A stretch of DNA of 64,000 nt from Trichocoleus sp. FACHB-40 (GCF_014695915.1 NZ_JACJPF010000070.1:41862-105861); one strand, 5' to 3'. Positions 51,325-59,907 are shown, numbered from the stretch's first letter. A program made the numbers and translations. The notes: generated by a model from the letters alone, not told the origin.

Positions 51325-52416
51325 ATGTCTCAGAAAAACGAAACACCTATTCTGATATTGGCTCTTTTGATTACAGCTGCATTATTAGGCGGCGGCTTCT
51401 GGTGGTTTACCAAACGTTCTGGCGTTGACGTGGGTAATTTGTCCAAATCCACCCCATCGGCAAGTCAACCCGTGCCACCCGATAATTCTGCTTCCAGTCC
51501 CCCAGTCAATCAAACCAATCAAACAGCACAATCGGCGGGTGAAGGCTTTGCCCAAGTGCAGAATGTCCCCACCGGACTATTTAGCTATGGTGGTAGCACC
51601 TCGTTTGCACCGATTCGCCTTTCAGTAGACTCAGCTATACAAGCGGCGCGACCTGAGTTTAAATTGCGCTATATTAATCCAACCAGCGGTTCCGCTGGAT
51701 CTGGTACGGGCATCAAGATGTTACTAGATGGGAAACTGGATTTTGCCCAATCCTCCCGACCAATTCTTTCACAAGAATATCAACAAGCACAGCAACGCGG
51801 TTTTGGCTTGAAAGAAGTTGCCATTGCCATTGATGGATTAGCAGTAGCTGTTAACCCAAATCTCGATATTTCAGGTTTGACTTTAGACCAGTTGAAATCT
51901 ATCTACACTGGCAAGATTACCAACTGGCAAGAAGTGGGCGGCCCGAATGTGGCAATAAAACCCTATACGCGCCGAAACGAGGGCGGCACAGTGGAACTAT
52001 TTATCGAAGAAGTTTTGGGCAATGAAAAGTTTGGTACAAATGTTGAGTTTGTGCCTGACACTACTACCGCACTGCGAAAACTCGCTGCTAACACTGGCGG
52101 AATTTATTTTGCTTCTGCGCCAGAGGTAGTGCCGCAGTGTAGCATTAAGCCTTTGCCACTAGGCAGTAAAGCTAATGAATTTGTGACACCCTATCAAGAG
52201 CCTTTGGTATCTCCTCAAGAGTGTCCCGGCAAACGCAATCAGCTCAATATTGAGGCTTTCCAAAACGGGCAATACCCGATTACTCGAAAGCTGTTTGTCG
52301 TAGTTAAACAGAATGGTCAACGAGAGCAACAAGCAGGGGAAGCTTATTCTAACTTTTTACAGACACAGAAGGGTCAGGAACTGATTAGCGACATTGGATT
52401 TGTCCGCATCCGCTAA
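51325..52416 (+). CDS. PstS-like binding protein, anchored, copy 2
   Basis: 363 aa paralogue of the preceding gene. It keeps the anchor (MSQKNETPILILALLITAALLGGGFWW) and the PstS-like motifs (GLFSYGGSTSFAPI, GSAGSGTGIKMLLDGKLDFAQSSRP, DIYTGKITNWQEVGG-like segment), but has a longer Pro/Ser/Asn-rich linker at 45-75. Tandem duplication is the simplest origin. The gap to the previous stop is 66 bp. Confidence 0.88.
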   Translation: MSQKNETPILILALLITAALLGGGFWWFTKRSGVDVGNLSKSTPSASQPVPPDNSASSPPVNQTNQTAQSAGEGFAQVQNVPTGLFSYGGSTSFAPIRLSVDSAIQAARPEFKLRYINPTSGSAGSGTGIKMLLDGKLDFAQSSRPILSQEYQQAQQRGFGLKEVAIAIDGLAVAVNPNLDISGLTLDQLKSIYTGKITNWQEVGGPNVAIKPYTRRNEGGTVELFIEEVLGNEKFGTNVEFVPDTTTALRKLAANTGGIYFASAPEVVPQCSIKPLPLGSKANEFVTPYQEPLVSPQECPGKRNQLNIEAFQNGQYPITRKLFVVVKQNGQREQQAGEAYSNFLQTQKGQELISDIGFVRIR

Positions 52417-52684
52417 ATAATAGCTAATAGCTATTATTTATAATTCGTCATAGCCGAACAACTAAAGGCTAGGAGCTAAAAGTAGCTAATAGCTGTTAAG
52501 TAGAGTCCCTTAATTAGTTGTAGGATGGGTAGAGCGATCGCGAAACCAATCAAACCTTTACTAATGTTTGATTTCCTGCCTCAAATGCCACGCCTCAAAA
52601 GGCCGGGAAACAAAGCAGCACGGGCGTGGCGCCCCAACATACACCATGATATCAGTTAGTTTGGTTCTCCAACTTAGCTATTAG

Positions 52685-53386
52685 CTAGTTATTATTATTG
52701 GAACCCAAAGTAGATATCGGTAAACACAGCAAATTATCTCCTTGTGTTCGGATTAATCCCTTTTGGCGTAACTTGCCCATTAACCGAGTCACGGTTACGC
52801 GAGTGGAACCAATAGCACTGCCAATTTGGGCATGAGTTAGAGGAAATGGCAGACAGTAACCGTTTTCATATGGTTCGCCGAATTCTTCAATTAACAGCGT
52901 CAAAAATCCCAAAAGTCGGTCAATTGTCCGCCTTTGTCCTAGCGTACTCAGCCACAGCAGCTTGCGCTGATGCTGATAGCGAAAGGCATCAAATACCTCT
53001 CGGCGAAAATGCGGCCAGTTGTCCAGGTCATGCCAGTACATCCACACCACAGAAGTTTGATCGACGTGGGCGTAAGCCTGGAGTGTAAATGGTGACTGCG
53101 CCACAATTTCAAATGGCTGTCCGGCACCAACAAAGCCTAAAAAAGCTTCTTCTGGACTCAAACGCATGGCTTTAGCAGCAGAACTACTGGTGGTAGCAGT
53201 AATTTGAGCTGTACCTACCAAGCGGATAGCACCCCTCTGCACTAGATACAACAGTCCTGGTCTGGCCGGAATCCGTTCGTCTTTGGTGAAAGTTCGATAA
53301 CGATAATGTTCCTGCGCCCAGTCAAGAATTCTTTGCCAGGTTAAAAAGGGGCGAGATACCTCTGATGTGGAGGATGGTGAATGCAT
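52685..53386 (-). CDS. Crp/Fnr-family transcriptional regulator
   Basis: 233 aa. A cupin-like sensor domain occupies about 30-145 (TFTKDERIPARPGLLYLVQRGAIRLVG) without an obvious cyclic-nucleotide RxS motif. A winged HTH at the end has LPFPLTHAQIGSAIGSTRVTVTRLMGKLRQKGLI, a classic Crp-like recognition helix. A phosphate, redox or nitrogen ligand is not evident. The Asn run at the C-terminus (SNNNN) is odd. It is convergent with the PstS-like array; the spacer between (about 270 bp) holds short AT-rich repeats. Confidence 0.87.
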   Translation of the reverse strand: MHSPSSTSEVSRPFLTWQRILDWAQEHYRYRTFTKDERIPARPGLLYLVQRGAIRLVGTAQITATTSSSAAKAMRLSPEEAFLGFVGAGQPFEIVAQSPFTLQAYAHVDQTSVVWMYWHDLDNWPHFRREVFDAFRYQHQRKLLWLSTLGQRRTIDRLLGFLTLLIEEFGEPYENGYCLPFPLTHAQIGSAIGSTRVTVTRLMGKLRQKGLIRTQGDNLLCLPISTLGSNNNN

Positions 53387-53546
53387 ATAACGCAGCGATA
53401 ATCTTTTATAGATTCTACCAAGATTTCAATGTAGCAAAAAATACTTGCTGCGGCTTCAGCTAAAATTAGAAATTTTTCTCAAATAACTCTTCCATTAGAT
53501 AGACGTAAAAACGATACTGATAATTAAATTACGCCATTACAAACCT

Positions 53547-54467
53547 TTGAGTATCAAGGTGAATTTATCAAACATTGGTTGCGCTAGTCTTAAGCATCTG
53601 TTGATTATTCAGCTACAGGCAGCTATCGGTTTGTACAGAGAAAGAGAAACTTTGTATACACAAGCACAACAATTGTCTACAGCCGAGGAAAATTTGCCTT
53701 TGATTGTTGGGTTGATGGCTGGGGAGGAAATTCCTTTAAAGCGATTTTGGCAAAGTACGGGCATTCTATACAGGTCTAGCGTAGCGCTGAAACTTGCGCC
53801 CCTGTGGAACCTGCCAGCTCTGGAAATTGCCGCTGGCTTGGCTAGATATCTCTGTGCTACTGCTGATACAAATCAGGAAAATATAACTTTACAAAGTTTT
53901 ACAATTCAAGTTACTCCTCCCGGTTTAATGGAATTCCAACTAACCGATCCGGGGATGGCACTTTGGTTGCAGTTCTTGGTGAACTCAGAGTTTGGGCAAT
54001 TCCCAATTCCCAATTCCCAATTCCCAATTCCTAATTCCCAATCCTTATCAAGTTTCCCTATACAGTACGCCCATGCTCGTTGCTGCTCTCTACTGCGCTT
54101 AGGAGAGCGGGAAGGTTTAATCCGGCTGGGTGTTCCGGCTCTGAGGATAGTCGAGCCAGAGGTGATTCCTTGGCTGAATGAAGATTCCATCCGCTTAGTT
54201 GATCCAGCAGAACGCTCTTTGATTTTTCAGGTACTGGGGTTGTTAGATGAATTGGACGGATGGGGTCAACCCGACTGGGTGAAACTGGCGATCGCTTTGA
54301 GTCAAACTTGGGAAAGCTTCTACCGTGAGTGTCGCATTTTTGGTGAAGTGAAGACCCAGACACCGCATCTGGCTCAAGCCAGATTAGGTTTAGTGGCGGC
54401 TACTGGCTCCATTTTGCGATCGCTGTTGCAAAATCGGTTATTCATCCTAGCACCGACAGAACTTTGA
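53547..54467 (+). CDS. Free-standing DALR anticodon-binding-like protein
   Basis: 306 aa from TTG 53547; GTG 53559 is possible and no good ribosome-binding site is seen. The C-terminal region (about 180-306) matches the DALR domain that caps arginyl- and other tRNA synthetases: YAHARCCSLLR, LLDELDGW, LAIALSQTWESFYRECRIFGE, LAQARLGLVAATGSILRSLL. No Rossmann catalytic domain is present, so it is not a synthetase. Similar stand-alone proteins occur in cyanobacteria. Residues about 150-167 ([16 protein letters not shown]) are translated from a heptanucleotide repeat. tRNA binding is inference. Confidence 0.8.
   Translation: MSIKVNLSNIGCASLKHLLIIQLQAAIGLYRERETLYTQAQQLSTAEENLPLIVGLMAGEEIPLKRFWQSTGILYRSSVALKLAPLWNLPALEIAAGLARYLCATADTNQENITLQSFTIQVTPPGLMEFQLTDPGMALWLQFLVNSEFGQFPIPNSQFPIPNSQSLSSFPIQYAHARCCSLLRLGEREGLIRLGVPALRIVEPEVIPWLNEDSIRLVDPAERSLIFQVLGLLDELDGWGQPDWVKLAIALSQTWESFYRECRIFGEVKTQTPHLAQARLGLVAATGSILRSLLQNRLFILAPTEL
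53997..54047. repeat. CAATTCC heptanucleotide array inside the DALR gene
   Basis: Seven near-identical CCCAATT units. Three 7-nt units make 21 nt, so the frame is preserved and the protein shows a 7-residue repeat FPIPNSQ. Only the right half of the composite element is present. Confidence 0.85.
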
Positions 54468-54569
54468 GCGGAAAAAACTATACCTAAAGGTAGAAAATTT
54501 GTTCAAGGGGAGTGACAAATTAAATTAAGTCGAATAATATTGCTCTTGTGTGAGGAGCGAACCAGATAG

Positions 54570-54613
54570 GGGAACCGAGACGAAACACGGCCAGTCGTCG
54601 GTTCCCTTTCTGA
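54570..54613 (+). terminator. Imperfect hairpin after the DALR gene
   Basis: Arms AGGGGAACCGAGAC and GTCGTCGGTTCCCT with a TTTCTG tail, about 100 nt past the stop. Confidence 0.5.
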
Positions 54614-54713
54614 TTTGTAGTGTAAGAATTAAAAATAAAGCAATTGAAGGGTTGGATGACATAGATAGTAGGAGCATAGCAATGCCATGCGCCTACCGAA
54701 GGTAAGAACCACC

Positions 54714-54743
54714 ATATATTCCACCCAACTGAGAAACGCTATA
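54714..54743. repeat. 30-nt dispersed repeat, copy 2
   Basis: Matches 6249-6278 with one mismatch (ATATATTCCACCCAACTGAG...). Confidence 0.65.
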
Positions 54744-54810
54744 AAAATTGAAGAGAATTTAAAGGGATGGGCGGGCAAGATGCCCACCAGACCAGAATCG
54801 AAAGATATTT

Positions 54811-55686
54811 TTAAAGTAGGAATTTTTCAATTGCGGCAGCGGCACCGTCTTGCTCAACACTGGGAGCTACCCAAGTAGCGATCGCTTGAACGTCTGCGGG
54901 TGCATTACCCATTGCTACACCAATTCCAGCGTATTCCAGCATCTCGAAATCATTAAAATTATCCCCAATAGCCATCACATTACTGGCTTCCAGTCCCAGT
55001 ATCTCTTCAGCTAAGTAGCGCACCGCCGTTCCTTTATTAACGCTGGGGTGAGTTGCTTCAAAGAAAGTCGCCACTGATGTAGTTAAGTACAGTTCAGCTG
55101 GGGTGTAACGCGATCGCAACGTACCCAGCAGGTTGTCAATTACGGCAGTATCCTCACACAGAGCCAAAACTTTCGTCGGTTCAGTATTTAAAACGTTACG
55201 CAGGTCGCCTACAGCGATAGGCTGGATACCAGAACGCTCTGAGTAAGCTTGTGTAGCTGGCGTAATTTCCCGGACATAAAGCTGGTCGTTGATATAGAAG
55301 TGGATAGAAAGTAGAGATCGCAACTCTGGTTCCTCAAAGTAATCCAACAACTGCAACACTAATGGTTTAGAGACAGGGCAATGCCTGAGAACTTGGTTTT
55401 GTGCAGGATCTTGAATCCATGCCCCTTGATACGCCATCACAGGCAGCGTTGAGCCGACTTGCTGATGAAAGCGCAAAGTAGAACGATACATCCTCCCAGT
55501 CGCGATCGCTATCTGAATGCCCTTCGCCTGGGCGGCACGAATCGCCTGGAGTACAGGTTCGCGGATATCGTTGGATACACCAGCAATGGTGCCATCGATG
55601 TCTAGCACGAGTAATCGAATAGCGTCACAGTTTACACCGGGCAAGCTTCCCGCACTTACCTGGTTAGCAGAAGAAGGTTTTGGCAT
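54811..55686 (-). CDS. Cof-type HAD-IIB phosphatase-like hydrolase
   Basis: 291 aa. HAD motif I is LLVLDIDGTIAG, motif II IAIATGRM and motif IV AIGDNFNDFEMLEYAGIGVAMGNA, with Asp nucleophile and Mg ligands intact. The type IIB cap lies between. Typical of Cof/YbiV phosphatases acting on small phosphorylated metabolites, substrate not predictable. The start ATG 55686 gives a 22-residue polar N-terminal extension before motif I. Divergent from the CDF-like gene. Confidence 0.9.
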   Translation of the reverse strand: MPKPSSANQVSAGSLPGVNCDAIRLLVLDIDGTIAGVSNDIREPVLQAIRAAQAKGIQIAIATGRMYRSTLRFHQQVGSTLPVMAYQGAWIQDPAQNQVLRHCPVSKPLVLQLLDYFEEPELRSLLSIHFYINDQLYVREITPATQAYSERSGIQPIAVGDLRNVLNTEPTKVLALCEDTAVIDNLLGTLRSRYTPAELYLTTSVATFFEATHPSVNKGTAVRYLAEEILGLEASNVMAIGDNFNDFEMLEYAGIGVAMGNAPADVQAIATWVAPSVEQDGAAAAIEKFLL

Positions 55687-55771
55687 AAGTTGTTAATTAT
55701 TCCTTGTTCGTTGTTAGAGTAACCAAACCTCTGAAAACTAACAACTAAAAACTAATAACTCCTTAAAGGCC

Positions 55772-56743
55772 ATGACCGAGGCAAAAAATCGCTTTCGTGC
55801 CAGTCGTCGGGTTTTATATGTCACCCTTTGGCTTACATTGTTCATTTTGTCAGTAAAAGTTTCAGCCGCATGGGTGACGCAAAGCCTCAGTCTCTTAGCA
55901 GAGTCGCTGCATACCCTGATTACCAGCTTCAGTACCCTACTGAGTTTGCTCGCCGTCGCTGCACCTAACCGTCTGGCAGGGCGCGAAATCTATGGTCATA
56001 GCAAACTGGAAAGCTCAGCAACACTAATACTGGTGGCATTTTTGGGCTTTGCCTGTACAAATTTATTGGGGATGTCCGCCCAGCAACTGATAGCTGTCAC
56101 TAATGCCGCTGATCTACCATTTCCCACCCAGGTAAGTCTACCCCTGATTCAAATCCTATCCGCACTTGCAGGCGTTACTATCCTCTTGGCTTTCTTAAAC
56201 ATCTACCAAGCCAAAGTGTTGAATAGCCCTACCCTACGTTTCAATGCTAACCAGCTGCTCAAGGATGTGTTGCTGACACTCGTCGTGGTGCTGTGTTTAG
56301 TAGGAGTTTTGTGGGGTGTGTTCTGGCTGGATTTACTGCTGGCAGTTTTATTGGTAGTCCAGACAGTGAGAAGTTGTTGGTACATGGTGAACTGGCAGTT
56401 ACCACTGATGGTGCAACAAAGCGCGATCGCTCCTGAAGTTCTGGCTCAAATTGCCCGTCAGGTTGGCGGTGTCACCCACTGCTACCACATTGAGTCGCGG
56501 GGAATTGTGGGGCGCTTAGTATTTGTACAGATGCACCTGATTCTGCATCCAGACTTTGTGGAAGTTGCGCCCCAGATTGCCGAACGCATCGAATTAGCGA
56601 TTAGAGAACGCTACGGCCCCATTCAAGCCATCTTCTACATTGATGACTATCTGCGAGAGCCTCCCGGCACCAGTCTGCCAAATCAGCCCTCGGAGGTCAA
56701 TGGTAGAAGCGATCGCCACGATGAGACACACAGCCAAAATTAA
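55772..56743 (+). CDS. Cation efflux (CDF)-like protein, degenerate metal site
   Basis: 323 aa, six membrane helices and a cytoplasmic tail with the CDF fold (GREIYGHSKLESSATLIL, C-terminal ferredoxin-like ERIELAIRERYGPIQAIFYIDD). CDF proteins exchange Zn or other divalent cations for protons. The transport-site motifs are altered: in TM2 HxxxD reads H47-T-L-I-T51, and in TM5 HxxxD reads Q161-L-L-K-D165. This makes canonical Zn transport uncertain. Start ATG 55772 is close to a CCTTAAAGG-type sequence. Possibly a diverged regulator or transporter of another ion. Confidence 0.82.
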   Translation: MTEAKNRFRASRRVLYVTLWLTLFILSVKVSAAWVTQSLSLLAESLHTLITSFSTLLSLLAVAAPNRLAGREIYGHSKLESSATLILVAFLGFACTNLLGMSAQQLIAVTNAADLPFPTQVSLPLIQILSALAGVTILLAFLNIYQAKVLNSPTLRFNANQLLKDVLLTLVVVLCLVGVLWGVFWLDLLLAVLLVVQTVRSCWYMVNWQLPLMVQQSAIAPEVLAQIARQVGGVTHCYHIESRGIVGRLVFVQMHLILHPDFVEVAPQIAERIELAIRERYGPIQAIFYIDDYLREPPGTSLPNQPSEVNGRSDRHDETHSQN

Positions 56744-57364
56744 TTGAGCATAAGTTCAACTAAAAAACCGAATTATTACTGATTCCCGTCAGGACTGCAT
56801 TGCTGCGCTTATCGCGTAGCAAGCTCTGCCTCGTGCGTATCGCCAATTTCTGCTTGCGTTTTCAGCTCAGCAGAAGCAATTATTCCAGTCTCGATAACAT
56901 CGATTTCTGGTGTTTGACACTTGTTCAACAAAAAGTATTATCCGCAAAAACTCTTACAAGTTCTCAGCAAATTTACTGATATTTCTTAGATAAGAACTCT
57001 TTTTTCAGAAGACCGCCTCTTGCTAAAAAATAAATATGCATTACTTTTACTGTAGTCAGCGAAATTACCGATATTTTTTTAAAAACGTCTTTTTTTTAAA
57101 CTGAGGAAAATACTGCTGGAAAAATCAATAATAATCAGTAAATTAGTAAGTAGAGTCGGGCTTTGCGTAAATGTCGAAAGAGTGTGAAGAGTTAAACAAG
57201 ACTTGCAAAACTTGTAGACATTCAACTGCAAACTCAGATATGAATAGAGAAGAAAAGCAAATCACTTCAACATCGGTCGTCTGAAAAAAATAACTAACTT
57301 TTTTTTAGGTTATATGCCGATTAAATGAGGTGAAGTCGTTCATCGCCTTGGTAGAGGTACTTAA
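56744..57364. other. Long AT-rich leader of the first PEP-CTERM gene
   Basis: 621 bp without a gene. It includes a GCAAGCTCTGCCTCGTGCG REP-type motif near 56818 and the conserved element 57186-57220. Poly-T tracts at 57075-57098 and 57300-57306. Confidence 0.5.
57186..57220 (+). promoter_or_regulatory. Conserved upstream element, copy 1
   Basis: 35 nt from GAAGA to GTAGACA, 28 of 35 identical without gaps to 58862-58896. It lies 145 nt upstream of ATG 57365; the other copy lies 149 nt upstream of ATG 59045. Confidence 0.4.
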
Positions 57365-58213
57365 ATGAAAACCAAACTTACTACACTGCTTGCCGCTGCT
57401 GCTGCCCTGACCGGCGTCATCTCTGCAACTGCTCCGGCATCCGCTCAAATTAACTGGGGTCCTAATTCTTTTGATAGCGCGCCTACAAAGAATACATTGA
57501 GTCAATCTTCTGATGCTTTTAACATTCAAAATCTTTTGAATGACCTAAACACTCAGCTCAAGAAGACTCAAGAGAAAAACGCATTCCCTGACTTAAGCCT
57601 TTTAGGAGGTAAATCGTTTGATCTGAGCAAGCTAACGGTGAAAAACAACACTGATATTCGCGCTTACTTTGTCAATGAAGGCGCGGATTATAACAATCAG
57701 TTGGGTTATCAAGCGCTTGACGCTAACGGCAACGTTGCCAAAGAAGGGCTGGCTTTTTGGGAACTCAACAGCACGGATAGCATTAGAGAAAACGACATTA
57801 GTTATACAAATCTCAAGCAAGGAGACTGGGTAAGCTTAGGCAGCTTCACCAAAGGTACGACTCTGAATTTCCAGTTGAATGCCAATAGCTTATACGGCAC
57901 AGAAAACTCATACGGCATCTACAATTCTGTTTCTAGTGCTGCTAACCCAGATGGACTACAGCACGCCAAAGGCTATATGTTTGACTCTCGTTACCTAGTA
58001 GTTGGTTTCGAGGATTTGTATGGAGATGGCAGCTGGACTGGCGTAACTCCAGCATCTGACCGCGACTTCAACGACACTGTGTTTATCGTCGATTTGGGTG
58101 AAGGCGGTTTTGCAAGCGTACCTGAGCCTTCTGCAACCTTAGCGCTAGCGGGAATGAGCCTTGTTGGTATGTTTGGGGTGCGTCGCCGCCGCAACAGCCA
58201 AATCAATGGGTAA
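57365..58213 (+). CDS. Secreted DUF4114 PEP-CTERM protein, copy 1
   Basis: 282 aa. Signal peptide MKTKLTTLLAAAAALTGVISATAPASA. A DUF4114 region ends with the calcium-type DRDFNDTVFIVD motif near 240. The PEP-CTERM sorting signal follows: VPEPSATLALAGMSLVGM and a RRRR tail. Such proteins are exported and often processed by an exosortase, with surface or exopolysaccharide roles. No exosortase gene in the window. AGAGG precedes ATG by a short spacer. A tandem paralogue is at 59045. Confidence 0.9.
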   Translation: MKTKLTTLLAAAAALTGVISATAPASAQINWGPNSFDSAPTKNTLSQSSDAFNIQNLLNDLNTQLKKTQEKNAFPDLSLLGGKSFDLSKLTVKNNTDIRAYFVNEGADYNNQLGYQALDANGNVAKEGLAFWELNSTDSIRENDISYTNLKQGDWVSLGSFTKGTTLNFQLNANSLYGTENSYGIYNSVSSAANPDGLQHAKGYMFDSRYLVVGFEDLYGDGSWTGVTPASDRDFNDTVFIVDLGEGGFASVPEPSATLALAGMSLVGMFGVRRRRNSQING

Positions 58214-58271
58214 TCTGCTGACACATCGCTGATGTTTATCTAAGTTTGATTAGTCAACACCCATTTTTTCT

Positions 58272-58293
58272 AGCCTGCTGTTGCGGGCTTTTT
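58272..58293 (+). terminator. Terminator of first PEP-CTERM gene
   Basis: AGCCTGC-TGTT-GCGGGCT followed by TTTTCC, 59 nt after the stop. Confidence 0.75.
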
Positions 58294-58335
58294 CCATTAG
58301 GGATAATTTGCACATCAGAAAGCTGTTACACTTAC

Positions 58336-58376
58336 AACCCCCTCAATCCTCCGCTGCATGGAGATATTGAGGGGGT
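58336..58376. repeat. Second hairpin after first PEP-CTERM gene
   Basis: AACCCCCTCAAT and ATTGAGGGGGTT arms with inner CCTCC/GGAGA pairing. Confidence 0.7.
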
Positions 58377-58861
58377 TATCTGTTGCAGATACCAAGCTAA
58401 TTGTATTACCCGTTTAACACTTATTACTGTCCTTGACTACAGCAGTAATGTAAGGAATGGTTGAGGGACGAAACCCAATTTTAGCAAAGGTTTGATAGGT
58501 AAAGCTTAGCCGCTCTACCCATCCTACAAATAATTAAGCCCCTCTACTTATCAACCCAAACGAGACAATTTTTAAATTGGCATTGGAGACTTTCGGAGGT
58601 TGAATTACACAAAAAATGAGATACCGCTCCTGGCGATTACTGAGAAACATCAGCGCGTACCTATATCAACCACAAATTTAAAAGATTTTTAAAGATAAAT
58701 GCTCTGTAATATTACTATTAAGGGTGACTATTATCCCAAAAATTGATGAGATTAAACAGTTTTTATATGTGACAAATACTGATTCAAACTGCTTGAAGTA
58801 AAAATCGGTATTTTCTTCGTTAAAAATGCCGATAAAAATTAGTAAAATCAAGCGGTTTGAT

Positions 58862-58896
58862 GAAGAAATAAACAAGTTTTGCCAAAACTGTAGACA
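58862..58896 (+). promoter_or_regulatory. Conserved upstream element, copy 2
   Basis: GAAGA to GTAGACA, 28/35 identical to 57186-57220 and at nearly the same distance from its gene. Confidence 0.4.
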
Positions 58897-59044
58897 GAAA
58901 AGCATTAAATCGAATATCAATGATTTAGTAACGCAAAAGCACTTCCAAATCAATCGGTAACTTTAGGTAAATTCAGCTAATTTATTTTGGGTGTATCAGC
59001 TAGGTCAAAGATATAAAATGTTCACCGCTTCTACAAGTAATCAA

Positions 59045-59872
59045 ATGAAAACTCAATTCTTCGCTGGTCTGTTCGCTGCTGCTACTACCCTGACTGTTGC
59101 AATTTCCCATACTGCGCCTGCAACTGCTTACGATATTAAAGGTAGAGATCAAGCCCCAGCTAATTTCAACATCCAAGAATTCAAGGATTTCGTCGGGAAA
59201 GAAGCTAGATACTTATCACCTGAAACCATAGGGGCGCACAGGTTAGATATTACGAAGATAAAGATGAACTTCGACCATGATGTTAAGGTTTACTTTATCG
59301 GTGAAACGGCTGGGGGATATCGCAATCAATTGAATTTCACAGCTACTAACGGCGCAGAAGTCACAGGTGGGAAAATTTTTGGCGATACTTCCTGTAAGCC
59401 TGGGCAAGATATGGCTAACTTTGGTGAGTTCTGCGCGAACCCGAATAACCCGTTGGCAAACAAAGCTAAGGAAGATCAGCCTTTGAATGTAGGGGACTTT
59501 GCAGAACTTGGAAAATTTAAAGCTGGTACTGAGTTTGACTTCCAATTAGTATCCAATGGCATTAACGGCGGAATCTGGAATAATGGCGTACAAGGAATCT
59601 TTGGTCTAAATGATGCTACCAACCCAGATAAATTGCAGCACGTTATGGCGTACTACTACAAAGATTTCCTGGTGCTGGGTTACGAAGATTTATGGGGTGG
59701 TGGAGACAAAGATTACAACGATACAGTTTTCGCCATCGATTTTGGTAAAAACAACGCTCGTGAAGTAGCTGGGATCAGTGTACCTGAGCCTTCGGCAACT
59801 GTGGCACTCATTGGTGCAGCAGCAGTAGGTATATTTGCCAGCCGTCGCAGTCGCCCCAAGCAAGTTGATTAA
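59045..59872 (+). CDS. Secreted DUF4114 PEP-CTERM protein, copy 2
   Basis: 275 aa from ATG 59045: signal peptide MKTQFFAGLFAAATTLTVAISH; the upstream starts 58991 (GTG) and 59018 (ATG) add residues without a ribosome site. The DUF4114 motif is DKDYNDTVFAIDFG and the PEP-CTERM end is VPEPSATVALIGAAAVGIFASRRSR. The distance to the conserved upstream element matches that of the paralogue when 59045 is used, supporting it. Two extra cysteines (Cys near 113 and 125) occur in an inserted loop absent from copy 1. A terminator follows. Confidence 0.88.
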   Translation: MKTQFFAGLFAAATTLTVAISHTAPATAYDIKGRDQAPANFNIQEFKDFVGKEARYLSPETIGAHRLDITKIKMNFDHDVKVYFIGETAGGYRNQLNFTATNGAEVTGGKIFGDTSCKPGQDMANFGEFCANPNNPLANKAKEDQPLNVGDFAELGKFKAGTEFDFQLVSNGINGGIWNNGVQGIFGLNDATNPDKLQHVMAYYYKDFLVLGYEDLWGGGDKDYNDTVFAIDFGKNNAREVAGISVPEPSATVALIGAAAVGIFASRRSRPKQVD

Positions 59873-59907
59873 TTGGTTGTTGAAGCGTTCCTGAAGGACT
59901 TATAGTC

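Larger units (their letters stand above)
54468..54810. other. Spacer between convergent genes
   Basis: 343 bp. A hairpin at 54570-54613 (AGGGGAACCGA with GTCGGTTCCCT, imperfect) may be the terminator of the DALR gene. The dispersed 30-nt repeat lies at 54714-54743. A short frame at 54687-54878 is not supported. Confidence 0.5.
58214..59044. other. Spacer between the two PEP-CTERM genes
   Basis: 831 bp with two hairpins after the first gene (58272-58293 and 58336-58376), a GGTAGAGC/GATGGGTAGAGCGG-like repeat around 58512, and the conserved element at 58862-58896. No gene; the minus frame at 58678-58953 is AT-rich and unsupported. Confidence 0.5.

Noticed and set aside
58678..58953. Minus frame of 91 codons in the PEP-CTERM spacer
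   Set aside because: AT-rich, Phe/Ile-rich and overlaps the conserved upstream element; no ribosome-binding site.
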